From positions 1 to 64,000 of the forward strand of contig NZ_LOPY01000019.1 of NCBI RefSeq assembly GCF_001469895.1: a stretch of DNA of 64,000 nucleotides, given 5' to 3'. Positions within the stretch are counted from its first letter, which is position 1, and every line of letters begins with the position of its first letter. A program made the position numbers and the translations under genes. The DNA is from Pseudoalteromonas sp. XI10 (lineage in GTDB: Bacteria; Pseudomonadota; Gammaproteobacteria; Enterobacterales; Alteromonadaceae). A model generated the notes under the pieces. That model was not told the origin of the DNA. It worked only from the letters and a program-made list of their open reading frames with translations, and did no database searches. Of this stretch, positions 43,791 to 52,836 are shown piece after piece.

Positions 43791-44756
43791 TTAAATTTCG
43801 TTAAAGTACAAGACAATAGCTGCACCATCGAGGCTACTACCGTTGTGAATATTGATGCCGATACCAAAGTTGTCAAACCACGAGGTCCATTTCCTACTGT
43901 CCCATAAAAAGCCAATACCGTATTCATAAAAATGATCGGTCCCAAACGCTACGCGACTATCGCCGCCTAAATCGATTCGCTGGCCTTTGATGTAAAAAGC
44001 TTGCTCAAAAAGCCCAATTTTGAACATGTTAAATTTAGCTTTTATACCATTAAGTGTGCGCCATGTTTCAGGTGCTGCATTATTTATTCCATCAGGGTGA
44101 GAGAGTGCCCAGCCATAGTAGTAATTGAAGTTAAGTTTGTACTCGTAATAGCCCCAATGCCTAGGTAAGCGATAGATCATGGTCGCATTTGGGTTTAACA
44201 CCAGCGCATTACTGTTGAGGTTGGTGTAAAGATTTTCAGCTAAAGGCTTAAAGTTACGCCTAGACTCGGGAGAGTTATACTCATAGTCATTGTTGTAATG
44301 TAAGTAGTGAGTATTAAAGCCAAATTGATATGACCATTTAGAGCCAAGTGCTTTTTCGGCATTAAAACCGATCATGCCGTTATATACAGTTTCTGAAATA
44401 TAGTCGTCAGCCACATTATCAAATAGCGAAATGAAATCTGATTGATTCAAATAGCTTACCCTGCTGATCAAACTTAGTTTGTGTTGATAAATTGGCTCAT
44501 CAAGCTGCCAAGTATAAGGAATACTGTAGAGTCTGAGTTTTTTTCTAAGCGCGATACTGTCTTCATCTTTACTGCTATGTTGTGGGTCAAACAGTGTTTG
44601 TGGGTCAAAATCCCCCATACCTAAGGTAATACTGTCCCCATCCGTTAAAACCAACGACGTTGCAAATGCGGTTTCAAGTTGCTTAGTTGGATTGGCATAT
44701 AAATTAAATACACTTAATGCGTGCAACAGAAACCACAGCTTAAATAGCTTTTTCAT
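43791..44756 (-). CDS. Solitary outer-membrane autotransporter-like beta-barrel
   Basis: The 321-aa protein starts at the ATG at 44756 (MKKLFKLWFLLHALSVFNLY, a signal peptide). The rest shows alternating aromatic strands (YYEYKLNFNYYYGW; FYEYGIGFLWDSRKWTSWF) ending in AIVLYFNEI, like the family of stand-alone autotransporter-type barrels with no passenger. Its role in the outer membrane is not known. It is transcribed away from the AbgT gene's terminator side. Confidence 0.7.
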   Translation of the reverse strand: MKKLFKLWFLLHALSVFNLYANPTKQLETAFATSLVLTDGDSITLGMGDFDPQTLFDPQHSSKDEDSIALRKKLRLYSIPYTWQLDEPIYQHKLSLISRVSYLNQSDFISLFDNVADDYISETVYNGMIGFNAEKALGSKWSYQFGFNTHYLHYNNDYEYNSPESRRNFKPLAENLYTNLNSNALVLNPNATMIYRLPRHWGYYEYKLNFNYYYGWALSHPDGINNAAPETWRTLNGIKAKFNMFKIGLFEQAFYIKGQRIDLGGDSRVAFGTDHFYEYGIGFLWDSRKWTSWFDNFGIGINIHNGSSLDGAAIVLYFNEI

Positions 44757-44824
44757 ATAAAATAACAATAAAAATTAATGTCTTAATAATAGTCGTAAAG
44801 TTAGCTTTCAACAATCTCAGGTAC

Positions 44825-44854
44825 AAAAAAGCCAAGCTAATGCTTGGCTTTTTA
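44825..44854 (-). terminator. Terminator of the AbgT transporter gene
   Basis: AAAAAGCCAAGC and GCTTGGCTTTTT pair around a TAAT loop. Confidence 0.85.
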
Positions 44855-44868
44855 CCTCTCTAAGAAGA

Positions 44869-46464
44869 TTAAGGCTGATAGTAAATCGGTGATTCAGGGC
44901 CAACTGGGAAGCCCAGAACAAATACCCATAAGTAGAATAACGCAACCCAACCAACAAAGAAGATCATACTGTAAGGAAGCATGGTCGCAACCAATGTACC
45001 AATACCCATGTCTTTCTTATACTTAGTGGCAACAGCCAGTATCAAGCCAAAATAGCTCATCATCGGAGTAATAAGGTTTGTTACCGAGTCACCAATGCGG
45101 TACGCCGCTTGAATGGTTTCTGGCGCATAGCCGATGAGCATTAACATTGGTACGAAGATAGGTGCCGTTACAGCCCATTGTGCAGATGAAGAACCTAAGC
45201 TTAAGTTTACTAATGCACACATTAAAATGAATAGCACAAATACTTCTGGGCCAGTTAGGTTTAATGCTTGTAACAGAGCGGCGCCGTTAATGGCTAAAAT
45301 TGTGCCTAGGTTGGTCCATTTAAAGAAGGCAACGAATTGCGCGGCAAAGAAAACCAGCACAATATACATCCCCATCGAGCTCATGCTTTTACTCATGGCA
45401 TCGATGACATCTTTATCGTTTTTCATCGTGCCAACAACGCGGCCGTAAACAAAACCCGGAATACCGAAAGTCACAAAGATAAAGACCACAATGCCTTTTA
45501 AAAATGGCGAGTGTGCAACAAGGCCTGTTTCTGGGTTACGCAAAATGCCATCTTCAGGAACAATTGTCCAAGCAAGTAATAATGAAACCACTAACAGAGA
45601 AACGCCCGCCCATTTAAGGCCTGATTTTTCTTTATCGGTTAAACCTGCAATGTCATTTTTAGGTAAATCATTGCTTGCTTCATCTGGGTTGTACTTGCCA
45701 AGACGAGGCTCAACGATTTTCTCTGTAACTAACGTACCTAGAGTCGCGATTAGAAATACTGAAATCATCATGAAATACCAGTTTGCTTCAGCGCCAACTT
45801 GGTAATTTGGATCAATCATTTGTGCCGCAGGCGTGGTGATACCAGCAAGTAGCGGGTCAATGGTGCCGAGCAATAAGTTAGCGCTGTAACCACCTGAAAC
45901 GCCGGCAAATGCAGCAGCAAGACCGGCAAGCGGATGACGACCAAGGCTGTGGAATATCATGGCCGCTAATGGAATAAGTACGACGTAGCCAAGTTCCGAT
46001 GCCGTATTTGATAAAATCGCAGCAAACACCACCATAAAAGTAACTAAACGCTTTGATGCGCCCATTACCATGCCGCGCATAGCAGCAGAGAGTAAACCTG
46101 AGTGCTCTGCAACACTCACACCTAATAAAGCAACCAGTACCGTACCAAGTGGTGCGAAGCTCGTGAAGTTTGTAACAAGGCCAGTAACGATGCGCTGAAG
46201 GCCTTCGGCGCTAAGTAGGCTGACAACTTCAATAACACCATCAGGATCGCGACCAGCAGCACCTTCTGGGCGTGGGTCGATAGCACTTAAACCATACCAA
46301 TCGGCAATGCCGCTAAAAACTATAATGGCAACGCAGAACATTGCAAATAAAGTAATAGGGTGAGGGAGCATATTACCCAAAAATTCAACAGTGGCTAAAA
46401 ATCGGTTAAACAACCCATTATTACCACCCTCATGGGTGTTGTGAGAGTTTATAGTTTTTGACAT
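44869..46464 (-). CDS. AbgT family transporter
   Basis: The 531-aa inner-membrane protein of the AbgT family has about 9-12 membrane segments. The founding member imports p-aminobenzoyl-glutamate, while others export sulfonamide drugs. Family segments include NMLPHPITLFAMFCV, LSNTASELGYVVLIPLAAMI and APETIQAAYRIGDSVTNLIT. No peptidase genes abgA or abgB are adjacent, so the substrate is open. Confidence 0.92.
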   Translation of the reverse strand: MSKTINSHNTHEGGNNGLFNRFLATVEFLGNMLPHPITLFAMFCVAIIVFSGIADWYGLSAIDPRPEGAAGRDPDGVIEVVSLLSAEGLQRIVTGLVTNFTSFAPLGTVLVALLGVSVAEHSGLLSAAMRGMVMGASKRLVTFMVVFAAILSNTASELGYVVLIPLAAMIFHSLGRHPLAGLAAAFAGVSGGYSANLLLGTIDPLLAGITTPAAQMIDPNYQVGAEANWYFMMISVFLIATLGTLVTEKIVEPRLGKYNPDEASNDLPKNDIAGLTDKEKSGLKWAGVSLLVVSLLLAWTIVPEDGILRNPETGLVAHSPFLKGIVVFIFVTFGIPGFVYGRVVGTMKNDKDVIDAMSKSMSSMGMYIVLVFFAAQFVAFFKWTNLGTILAINGAALLQALNLTGPEVFVLFILMCALVNLSLGSSSAQWAVTAPIFVPMLMLIGYAPETIQAAYRIGDSVTNLITPMMSYFGLILAVATKYKKDMGIGTLVATMLPYSMIFFVGWVALFYLWVFVLGFPVGPESPIYYQP

Positions 46465-46541
46465 GTCCAGTTCTCGTTATTTCAAAATGGCGCTAACCTA
46501 GCATTTTTTACCGAACAGATCATGTTTTAGCGGTGGGATAT

Positions 46542-46841
46542 CTAATAGGTACGTTCCAATACACCCTTATATAGCAAGGGGTAGCGGCGCAAACGTTTAC
46601 CAATGTAATCATCGGCTAAAATTTGCGCACAGATTTGCTCTACATCGTTGCTTGCTTCAAATACCCAATCAAAGCGCTCAATAGCAAGCAAAAAGCCACG
46701 CTTGAGGAACTGTTGTTCGCGATAGTAGCTAAGGTTTTCGCGAATGATATCTAACTTATCTGGATTAGATTTTAGCTCATTAATAACTTGGTTGATAAAT
46801 ACCTGCTGTTGCTTTGACTCAGCTTTTACCCGTCGTTTCAT
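46542..46841 (-). CDS. 99-aa hypothetical protein
   Basis: The protein is basic and helical (MKRRVKAESKQQQVFINQVI; YYREQQFLKRGFLLAIERFD) with no signal peptide. I do not recognise the family. It begins seven bases after the DUF3081 gene and is almost surely co-transcribed with it. Confidence 0.6.
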   Translation of the reverse strand: MKRRVKAESKQQQVFINQVINELKSNPDKLDIIRENLSYYREQQFLKRGFLLAIERFDWVFEASNDVEQICAQILADDYIGKRLRRYPLLYKGVLERTY

Positions 46842-46848
46842 TACTTCT

Positions 46849-47109
46849 TTACAGTTCCTGTTCTGCGATATAAAGCACTTTCTTTAAAAAGTCTTCTTTG
46901 TTCTTTTCATGTTGATAGTCAAGGTGATAGGTATTATGAAAGCCAAAGCGCAGTAACACACCACTGCCTTTTAGATATACCGTATAACCATCGATATCCG
47001 AAAAAGCGCAAATACCCTCATAAAGCTTTCCATCTTCATGATCTTCACCGTGTTGAATGATTTTTTCATACACAGATAGAATTAATTTACCGTCTAGCTC
47101 ATTTTTCAT
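46849..47109 (-). CDS. DUF3081-like protein
   Basis: The 86-aa cytoplasmic protein contains YEKIIQHGEDHEDGKLYEGI and SDIDGYTVYLKGSGVLLRFG, which resemble the DUF3081 family of gammaproteobacteria. Its function is unknown. It is the first gene of a two-gene unit, with AGGAG upstream of the ATG. Confidence 0.7.
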   Translation of the reverse strand: MKNELDGKLILSVYEKIIQHGEDHEDGKLYEGICAFSDIDGYTVYLKGSGVLLRFGFHNTYHLDYQHEKNKEDFLKKVLYIAEQEL

Positions 47110-47310
47110 GATGACTCCTTTTTGAAGTAATACGTTTCAGATCTATAAAAAGTTTAGTGCTATTTTATGCAGGTATTAAACGTGCTGTGTGTTTTTAAAA
47201 CCTTACTTTGCGATAAATCACTAAAATCACATTTAGATAGCAGATGTCGAAAATTTACAATATTTTCTCTTACCTTAAACTTAAGATAGATTTTATTTGA
47301 GGGACACACA

Positions 47311-48177
47311 ATGAAATATAAGTTTATACCCCTGATACTACTAACGGGCTTGTTGCTTGTAAGCCAAAACACATCGGCGAATACAGCCCCTTTGGTGTTA
47401 GAAAATGAAGCAGGACAAATAGTCAAACTTGGCAGCTACTTAGGCAAAAAACCAGTTTACTTAAAATTTTGGGCTACTTGGTGCAAGCCATGTATGGAGC
47501 AAATGCCGCATTTTCAGCATGCTTATGAGCAATATGGCGATAAAATTCAATTTGTGGCTATTAATATTGACCTAAATGATGACGCACACGCTGTTGCTAA
47601 GGTTAAAGAGCGCTTTTCACTCACTATGCCACTATTTACTGATCACACAGCCCAAGTTGCTAAACATTATGAATTTATGGGCACCCCGTTTCATGTGTTA
47701 ATTGATAGCGATGAAAAGGTGATTTTTCAAGGCCACGAAGCTGATAAACCGCTCGATAACACGTTACGTTTGTTATCACACAATGGCAAAGTTGATAAAG
47801 CGCGTTTACTAGGCGAAAAGCACGGTCAAGCGACTCCTTTGGTTATTCCGAAACAGGGCAAAAAAGCCGTGCTGTTCACTGCAACGTGGTGCGACTGGTA
47901 CTTAGTCGACACGCGCCCTGCAATGGCAAAACAGTGTGTATTAGCGCAACAACACGTTAATACGCTGGCAGAGCAAGGAATTGATGTCGAGGTTAAAGTG
48001 AGTCAGTTATGGACTGATCAAAGTGCAGTGCAAGAATATGTTGATAAATTCACTGCAACCATGCCGGTTTCTATCGATTATGGTAATGATTTATTTATCG
48101 AAAATGGCATTAATTCAGTTCCCAGTTTACTAATCTACAACGATGGAAAATTAGTTTCTAAGCAAGCTAAATTTTAG
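47311..48177 (+). CDS. TlpA-like protein with tandem thioredoxin domains
   Basis: The 288-aa exported protein has a signal peptide near residues 1-25. Domain one (about 30-150) has the redox motif WATWCKPCMEQMPHF and the TlpA-type cis-proline loop GTPFHVLI. Domain two (about 180-288) starts LFTATWCDWYL, in which the second cysteine of CxxC is replaced by tyrosine, and ends SVPSLLIYNDGKL. The first domain is a periplasmic thiol reductant or cytochrome c maturation-type protein; the second probably binds or positions a partner. It is a stand-alone gene with GAGGGA upstream. Confidence 0.85.
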   Translation: MKYKFIPLILLTGLLLVSQNTSANTAPLVLENEAGQIVKLGSYLGKKPVYLKFWATWCKPCMEQMPHFQHAYEQYGDKIQFVAINIDLNDDAHAVAKVKERFSLTMPLFTDHTAQVAKHYEFMGTPFHVLIDSDEKVIFQGHEADKPLDNTLRLLSHNGKVDKARLLGEKHGQATPLVIPKQGKKAVLFTATWCDWYLVDTRPAMAKQCVLAQQHVNTLAEQGIDVEVKVSQLWTDQSAVQEYVDKFTATMPVSIDYGNDLFIENGINSVPSLLIYNDGKLVSKQAKF

Positions 48178-48256
48178 CTCAAAACCGCTTAATTTTACTT
48201 TGTTATTATGCAAATTTAGCCTATGCTCAAGGCTCATTTTACAGTGAGCCTATAGC

Positions 48257-49537
48257 ATGATAGATAAGGCATTATTAGCAAAAACACGCGAGTTATCTGA
48301 CCGATTAATCGCATTGCAAACACCCATTCGTATTCTTGATGCGATCAACTGGGATAAACAAATCAAAGAAGAGTTTTTTAAGCATAAATGCCAGAAAAAC
48401 CCAACGGTTGATCAAGCCTATTACCAACAGCGTGATCTTGGTTTTGTACCAAGCGAGTTGCGCCGCGCGTTTTCTGATTTAAATCGCGATATCATCAGCC
48501 AGTTAGGCCAGCTAAATCCTATTGCCCAATACATGAGCAAGATGTGCACTGAATATAAAACAGTACTCAGTATGATTGAGTATCGTGGTACCCCAGAATT
48601 TCATGATCTGTCTGTTGAGCTGTTTGGTCATCCCAAGGATTTATTCCATGCAGGAGAGCCTTCACTTTCTGAGCTTGCAACCATGCTTGAGCAGCCGCTA
48701 AAGAGTATGCTTGATGCGGATATTTTACCGGATGATCCAAAAAACATAGATGCACAAGATGCGGTGAAAATTCTAGCGTCACAAGTGGCTCAAACGATGC
48801 CGGGTATCGATGTTGAGGTTATTCTGAGTGACGGTATTGTCAGTGATGCTGCGGCAGGTGCAAATAATATTAAACTTAATCAAGATGTTAAGTTTTCTCA
48901 GCGTGAGCTAGATATTCTTGAGGTGCATGAAGGCTGGATCCATGTCGGGACGACGCAAAACGGTCTTGCTCAGCCATATTTAACTTGTTTAAGTAAAGGC
49001 ACACCGAGCTCTACGGTCACCCAAGAAGGCCTTGCTGTCTTGACCGAAATTATTACCTTAAAGTCGACGCCACGACGTTTAGCAAAATTAGTGAACCGTA
49101 TTCAAGGTATTACTAAGGTTATTGATGGCGCGGAGTTCGTTGATATTTATCGTGACTATGTAGCGCAAGGTTTGAGTAAAGACGACAGTTATACACTTAC
49201 TCAACGGGTGTTTAGAGGCAGCACAGCAACAGGCTTACCATTTACTAAAGATATCGCCTACATCAAAGGTTTTGTGCTGGTGTATAACCTTATTCGGGTT
49301 GCCATTCAGTTAGGTCGAATTGATCAATTGCACTTGTTATTGGTCGGTAAAATCTCAATTGATGATTTTAGACTGATATCGCAATTACATGATTTAGGTG
49401 TAATTGAAGACCCTAAATTTATTCCACCACACTTTAAAGACTTACGAGGCCTAGCAACCTGGCTAAGCTTTGGCCGCTTTATTGGTAACTTGTCGTTTGA
49501 ACAATTAGAAAACGATTACAAACCACTCTTTCTTTAA
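48257..49537 (+). CDS. QEGLA-motif (DUF1704) putative metallohydrolase
   Basis: The 426-aa protein matches the 'flavohemoglobin expression-modulating QEGLA motif' family. It shows the zinc-type HEGWIH at 224-229 and TQEGLAVLTEIITL with QEGLA at 256-260, the helix that carries the third ligand. The enzyme activity and substrate are unsettled for the family; members resemble metallopeptidases. It is a single gene closed by a terminator. The family name comes from an early expression observation, not from a proven function. Confidence 0.88.
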   Translation: MIDKALLAKTRELSDRLIALQTPIRILDAINWDKQIKEEFFKHKCQKNPTVDQAYYQQRDLGFVPSELRRAFSDLNRDIISQLGQLNPIAQYMSKMCTEYKTVLSMIEYRGTPEFHDLSVELFGHPKDLFHAGEPSLSELATMLEQPLKSMLDADILPDDPKNIDAQDAVKILASQVAQTMPGIDVEVILSDGIVSDAAAGANNIKLNQDVKFSQRELDILEVHEGWIHVGTTQNGLAQPYLTCLSKGTPSSTVTQEGLAVLTEIITLKSTPRRLAKLVNRIQGITKVIDGAEFVDIYRDYVAQGLSKDDSYTLTQRVFRGSTATGLPFTKDIAYIKGFVLVYNLIRVAIQLGRIDQLHLLLVGKISIDDFRLISQLHDLGVIEDPKFIPPHFKDLRGLATWLSFGRFIGNLSFEQLENDYKPLFL

Positions 49538-49549
49538 ACAAAGAAATAA

Positions 49550-49583
49550 AAAAATGCAGCTGGAATGAGCAGCTGCATTTTAA
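49550..49583. terminator. Terminator between convergent genes
   Basis: AAATGCAGCT and AGCTGCATTT pair around GGAATGAGC, with A-rich and T-rich flanks, so it can serve both strands. Confidence 0.8.
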
Positions 49584-49627
49584 GAGTTAAAGCATGTTGC
49601 CTTACATGCTTTTAGTCGAGGAATCGA

Positions 49628-50845
49628 TTAACCGGTGAGTGCGTCAACCTGCACTGCATCATTCAGTACTATAACTTCTGCACGTTTAAAGAAGTTAAAA
49701 TCTGTTGCGGTTGCTAATGTGTAAGCGCCCATCATACGGCTGATGATTAAATCACCATTGTTTAATTTTGGTAGCATGATTGACTCACTTACTACGTCGA
49801 TGCTATCGCAAGTTGGGCCTGCTAATACTGACTCTACGCGCTCGTTTGATTGCTTTAACGAGTCGATAGGGTACGAGGCTTCATCGAACAATAAACCACT
49901 GAATGAGCCGTAAATTCCATCATCTAAGTAGTACCATGGCTTGCCATCACGTATCGCTTGACCCATTACCGATGCAACACTGGTTACAGCACTAGCAACA
50001 ATGAAGCGACCTGGTTCAGCAATTACGCGAACTGTCTCTGGTAACTGTGCTAAGGCATCATTGATCGGCGCACAAAACTCCTCAATTGGCAGCACATCTT
50101 TGCTGTAAGGCACTGGGAAACCACCGCCGATATCAAGCGTACTAAGCGCAGGTAATCCTAATGCGGCTACGTCGTTAATCACCTGATTACATGCAGCAAT
50201 GGCAGTGACATATTTAGCTGGGCTCGCTGTTTGCGAGCCAACATGGAACGACAACCCTTTGATACGAATACCTAATTGTTGCGCGTAGCTAATGATTTCA
50301 ATGGCCATTGCTGGGCTGCAACCAAATTTTTTCGATAAATCTGCGAATGCTTCCGCATTACGAAAACTTAAGCGAACAAGTAACTCAACCCGGTCTTTGT
50401 ATGCAATGAACTTTTCTAATTCGTTGATGTTATCAACCACAAACACATTACAACCGTATTCAAGTGCATCACGGATATCACGATCACGTTTGATAGGGTG
50501 CGTGTGAATTGTACGATCACTAGGAACGCCTTGGCTGGCGACTAAGTCAACTTCGCCGCTGGTTGCTAAATCAAAGCTGGCACCTTCTTCTAAAAGCGTA
50601 CGAACAACCGCAGGATGAGGAAGTGGCTTTAATGCAAAGTGTAAAACAACGCCAGGTAAAGCATGGCTTAATGCACGGTATTGGTGACGAACAGATTCAC
50701 AATCTAGCACCATTAATGGCGCGCCATGTTGTGCAACAAGTTGCTCAATAAATTGGTTTGAAGGTTGTGCGACTGGTTCGTTTGCAGCAACCGACGCTGC
50801 AGGTAATTTGATTGTTAAGTCTTGTGTAAGTGTTGAAATAGCCAT
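49628..50845 (-). CDS. Ornithine/lysine decarboxylase, eukaryotic-type (group IV)
   Basis: The 405-aa protein starts at the ATG at 50845, with GGAGAG upstream; the TTG at 50860 is inside that site. This PLP enzyme of the alanine racemase fold has Lys73 (HFALKPLPHP) for the Schiff base, HVGSQ for PLP phosphate contacts, and the catalytic Cys of AGPTCDSIDVV from the partner subunit. It should decarboxylate ornithine to putrescine, and some relatives also take lysine. It is preceded by a 160-base leader with a small upstream ORF and strong hairpins. It is near the AST arginine genes. Confidence 0.9.
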   Translation of the reverse strand: MAISTLTQDLTIKLPAASVAANEPVAQPSNQFIEQLVAQHGAPLMVLDCESVRHQYRALSHALPGVVLHFALKPLPHPAVVRTLLEEGASFDLATSGEVDLVASQGVPSDRTIHTHPIKRDRDIRDALEYGCNVFVVDNINELEKFIAYKDRVELLVRLSFRNAEAFADLSKKFGCSPAMAIEIISYAQQLGIRIKGLSFHVGSQTASPAKYVTAIAACNQVINDVAALGLPALSTLDIGGGFPVPYSKDVLPIEEFCAPINDALAQLPETVRVIAEPGRFIVASAVTSVASVMGQAIRDGKPWYYLDDGIYGSFSGLLFDEASYPIDSLKQSNERVESVLAGPTCDSIDVVSESIMLPKLNNGDLIISRMMGAYTLATATDFNFFKRAEVIVLNDAVQVDALTG

Positions 50846-50866
50846 TTTACTCTCCGGCAATTAAGC

Positions 50867-50901
50867 AACTGCTCGGAAAAAAATGGAAGTCCGAGTCAGT
50901 T
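50867..50901 (-). promoter_or_regulatory. Hairpin in the ornithine decarboxylase leader
   Basis: In the transcript AACTGACTCGGA pairs with TCCGAGCAGTT (one bulged A) around a pyrimidine-rich loop. The same ACTCGGA can pair instead with TCCGAGT inside the small upstream ORF. That gives two exclusive structures, as in attenuators. Confidence 0.5.
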
Positions 50902-50915
50902 GAGTGTTATTAAGC

Positions 50916-50933
50916 GCACAGTATGTTCTGTGC
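50916..50933 (-). promoter_or_regulatory. Second leader hairpin
   Basis: GCACAG and CTGTGC pair around six bases, between the upstream ORF and the main hairpin. Confidence 0.4.
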
Positions 50934-50960
50934 AATCAAATACACTCTTGGATAGTTGCT

Positions 50961-51011
50961 CTATCGCCTTGCTACAAACAGGGTTTGTAATGTACTCGGA
51001 TTGGCTATCAT
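50961..51011 (-). CDS. Candidate leader peptide MIANPSTLQTLFVARR
   Basis: This 16-codon frame lies 115 bases upstream of the decarboxylase start and ends in two arginine codons before its stop. There is no strong ribosome site, so translation is not assured. In E. coli an unrelated leader (speFL) ending in Asn-Ala-Arg senses ornithine for the inducible decarboxylase. The likeness here in position and ending is only suggestive. Confidence 0.4.
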   Translation of the reverse strand: MIANPSTLQTLFVARR

Positions 51012-51105
51012 CAAGAAGCGGCGAGATAATAGATCTGCTTTTTTATTTGCGCAAGTATTTTTTAAATATTTTTTGAATTAATTTTGTACAGTAATTAATA
51101 GTCAC

Positions 51106-51936
51106 TTAGTTACTGTTTTCAAAGCGTATTCCGTAGCTTTTTGAATAAATATCAAGCATAGCTTTTGCGTCATCGGGGTGATTACTTTGGCTGTGTAATT
51201 GCTGAATATAGGCTGCCATTTCTGCACTTTTCATATATTCATCGATAAGTGCAATGGCACGATAACCCGCCGCGGTTTTACTGCAGGTAAAAAAGCCATT
51301 AATAAATTCAGGGTATTCAGCAATACGCCTTGACGTGAGTTGGCTTAGTTCATGAGCAGGTATGTGCGCTTCAAGTGCTTGTTTGTAAGCAACAATGTAA
51401 TCAATACGCTTATTGAGTAATAGTCGACTTAATTGTAAAAATGCATTTTCGCCATAAATAGCCGCGACGTTGTATTGTCTATTAGCAAAAACATCATCGA
51501 GTTCACGGTAGCTGGTGGAGCCAATAATGCCAAAACTACCTTTGTTTTTGAGAAGCTTAGTGACAGAAATAGGCGCAGAACCTGACTTTAAGGTGCTCTT
51601 AAGTGCATAGACTTGACGTTGCATATGCATATAGGTGGGTATTTTAGAAAATACCATGGACTCTGCTCGTTCAGGGGTTTTGATTGCGTTAAAGGTGCAA
51701 CTGGCCTCATCACTAGATAAGCGCTTCATTAAGCGCGCATGATTGGTAAAGTCGACGTCTATATCGAATTCATCAGCAAGGGCTGGATTGATAACCGCAG
51801 CAAGGTGGAGGTTAATACTGAGTTTATCTGCTTCGTTGGCAAAATATGCATGAGACAAAATTGTAAGCTTGGATTTTTCTGTTGCCGTTGCTGTGTTTAG
51901 AGTAAATAGTATTACGATAAACGCAATTAGTCTCAT
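51106..51936 (-). CDS. Orphan periplasmic binding-like protein
   Basis: The 276-aa protein has a signal peptide (MRLIAFIVILFTLNTATA) and the amino-acid-type periplasmic binding layout. CTFNAIKTPERAESMVFSKI near residue 78 mirrors the protein at 16289-17107. There is no permease nearby. It lies between the ornithine decarboxylase and the AST operon, so an arginine or ornithine ligand is conceivable, but nothing in the sequence proves it. Confidence 0.7.
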   Translation of the reverse strand: MRLIAFIVILFTLNTATATEKSKLTILSHAYFANEADKLSINLHLAAVINPALADEFDIDVDFTNHARLMKRLSSDEASCTFNAIKTPERAESMVFSKIPTYMHMQRQVYALKSTLKSGSAPISVTKLLKNKGSFGIIGSTSYRELDDVFANRQYNVAAIYGENAFLQLSRLLLNKRIDYIVAYKQALEAHIPAHELSQLTSRRIAEYPEFINGFFTCSKTAAGYRAIALIDEYMKSAEMAAYIQQLHSQSNHPDDAKAMLDIYSKSYGIRFENSN

Positions 51937-51946
51937 ACATATCCTT

Positions 51947-51985
51947 GTATACCAACTCGCTTATTTGTACTTAGCGAATTGGTAT
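51947..51985. repeat. Imperfect inverted repeat downstream of the AST operon
   Basis: ATACCAACTCGCT and AGCGAATTGGTAT pair (one mismatch) around about 12 bases. It may terminate the AST operon or be a REP-like palindrome; T runs are weak. Confidence 0.5.
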
Positions 51986-51992
51986 GTGCTAA

Positions 51993-52796
51993 TTATCGAG
52001 CATTGGTGCTCTCAAAAATTTTGTCAGCTGATGCTGCTACAAAACCTGTGTATAGCTCACCATCTGGTTTTGCATAACGCAGAGCGAACTCATAAAAACA
52101 ACTCGGTACGGCAACAACACCATCGCTAAATTCAACTTCGCTGTCATCAGCAAGGGTTGAAGATTGCTCAAGTAGTACTTCTGGTGAACCTTTGATTTCG
52201 CCGCCAGATGTATTTAGCGCAAAACCCGCGTCTTTAAGTGCTTGGTTTACACTTTCGATATCATCGAATTTAGCTAATTCATTGATGCTCACGGTAAAGT
52301 GATTAGCACGGTAACCCCATGCTGACATCCATGCAGCGTATTCGCTTTCTGCTAGCAACTTTTTGTAGGTGTCTGAGCTTACTTGCCAGTGCGTACCTGA
52401 ATATAGGAAATTATCCGCTGTTACAGCGTTTTCGTCAATCTGATCAACCATGTCGTTAACGATAGCTTGTAATTCTTCTGAGCATTGCTCAACAAGTAAT
52501 TCAGAAATGAAAACTTTAGGTTGCTTAGGATCTGAATGTTCGAAGTGCTTTGCGTATAGTTTTTTCGCTTCGAAGTGGTACTCGCCACATTCTTTGTAGC
52601 CAACAGCTAAAAAGTGCGCTGCTAGTTTTTCTAAACCGATTTTTTCATGGTTAAAAGTACGTAGTGCGATGTGATCGTTAATCACGTCATCTTTTTGTGT
52701 AGAGCCAAGTAACTCATGTACTTTTACCGCCGATGGCGTAACTGATAAATAGTTGTCCCATAGGTTTTCAAATAGGGCGTTTACATCTGTGTGCAT
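51993..52796 (-). CDS. DUF1338 protein (2-oxoadipate dioxygenase/decarboxylase-like)
   Basis: The 267-aa protein starts at the ATG at 52796. It belongs to DUF1338, a VOC-fold family whose characterised member HglS converts 2-oxoadipate to D-2-hydroxyglutarate in lysine breakdown. Candidate iron ligands are His42 (DHIALRTFNH, with Arg46 nearby), His166 (NHFTVSINEL) and a glutamate in FYEFALRY. It is the last gene of the AST operon, 40 bases after astD. That context suggests that the operon may also handle lysine-derived carbon. This is inference. Confidence 0.8.
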   Translation of the reverse strand: MHTDVNALFENLWDNYLSVTPSAVKVHELLGSTQKDDVINDHIALRTFNHEKIGLEKLAAHFLAVGYKECGEYHFEAKKLYAKHFEHSDPKQPKVFISELLVEQCSEELQAIVNDMVDQIDENAVTADNFLYSGTHWQVSSDTYKKLLAESEYAAWMSAWGYRANHFTVSINELAKFDDIESVNQALKDAGFALNTSGGEIKGSPEVLLEQSSTLADDSEVEFSDGVVAVPSCFYEFALRYAKPDGELYTGFVAASADKIFESTNAR

Positions 52797-52836
52797 GTTT
52801 AATTCCTTCAATTAAGGCGGCGAGGCCGCCAAACAA

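Noticed and set aside
47160..47426. 88-codon minus-strand frame over the TlpA-like gene start
   Set aside because: It overlaps the signal peptide and promoter of a well-supported gene and shows no family features.
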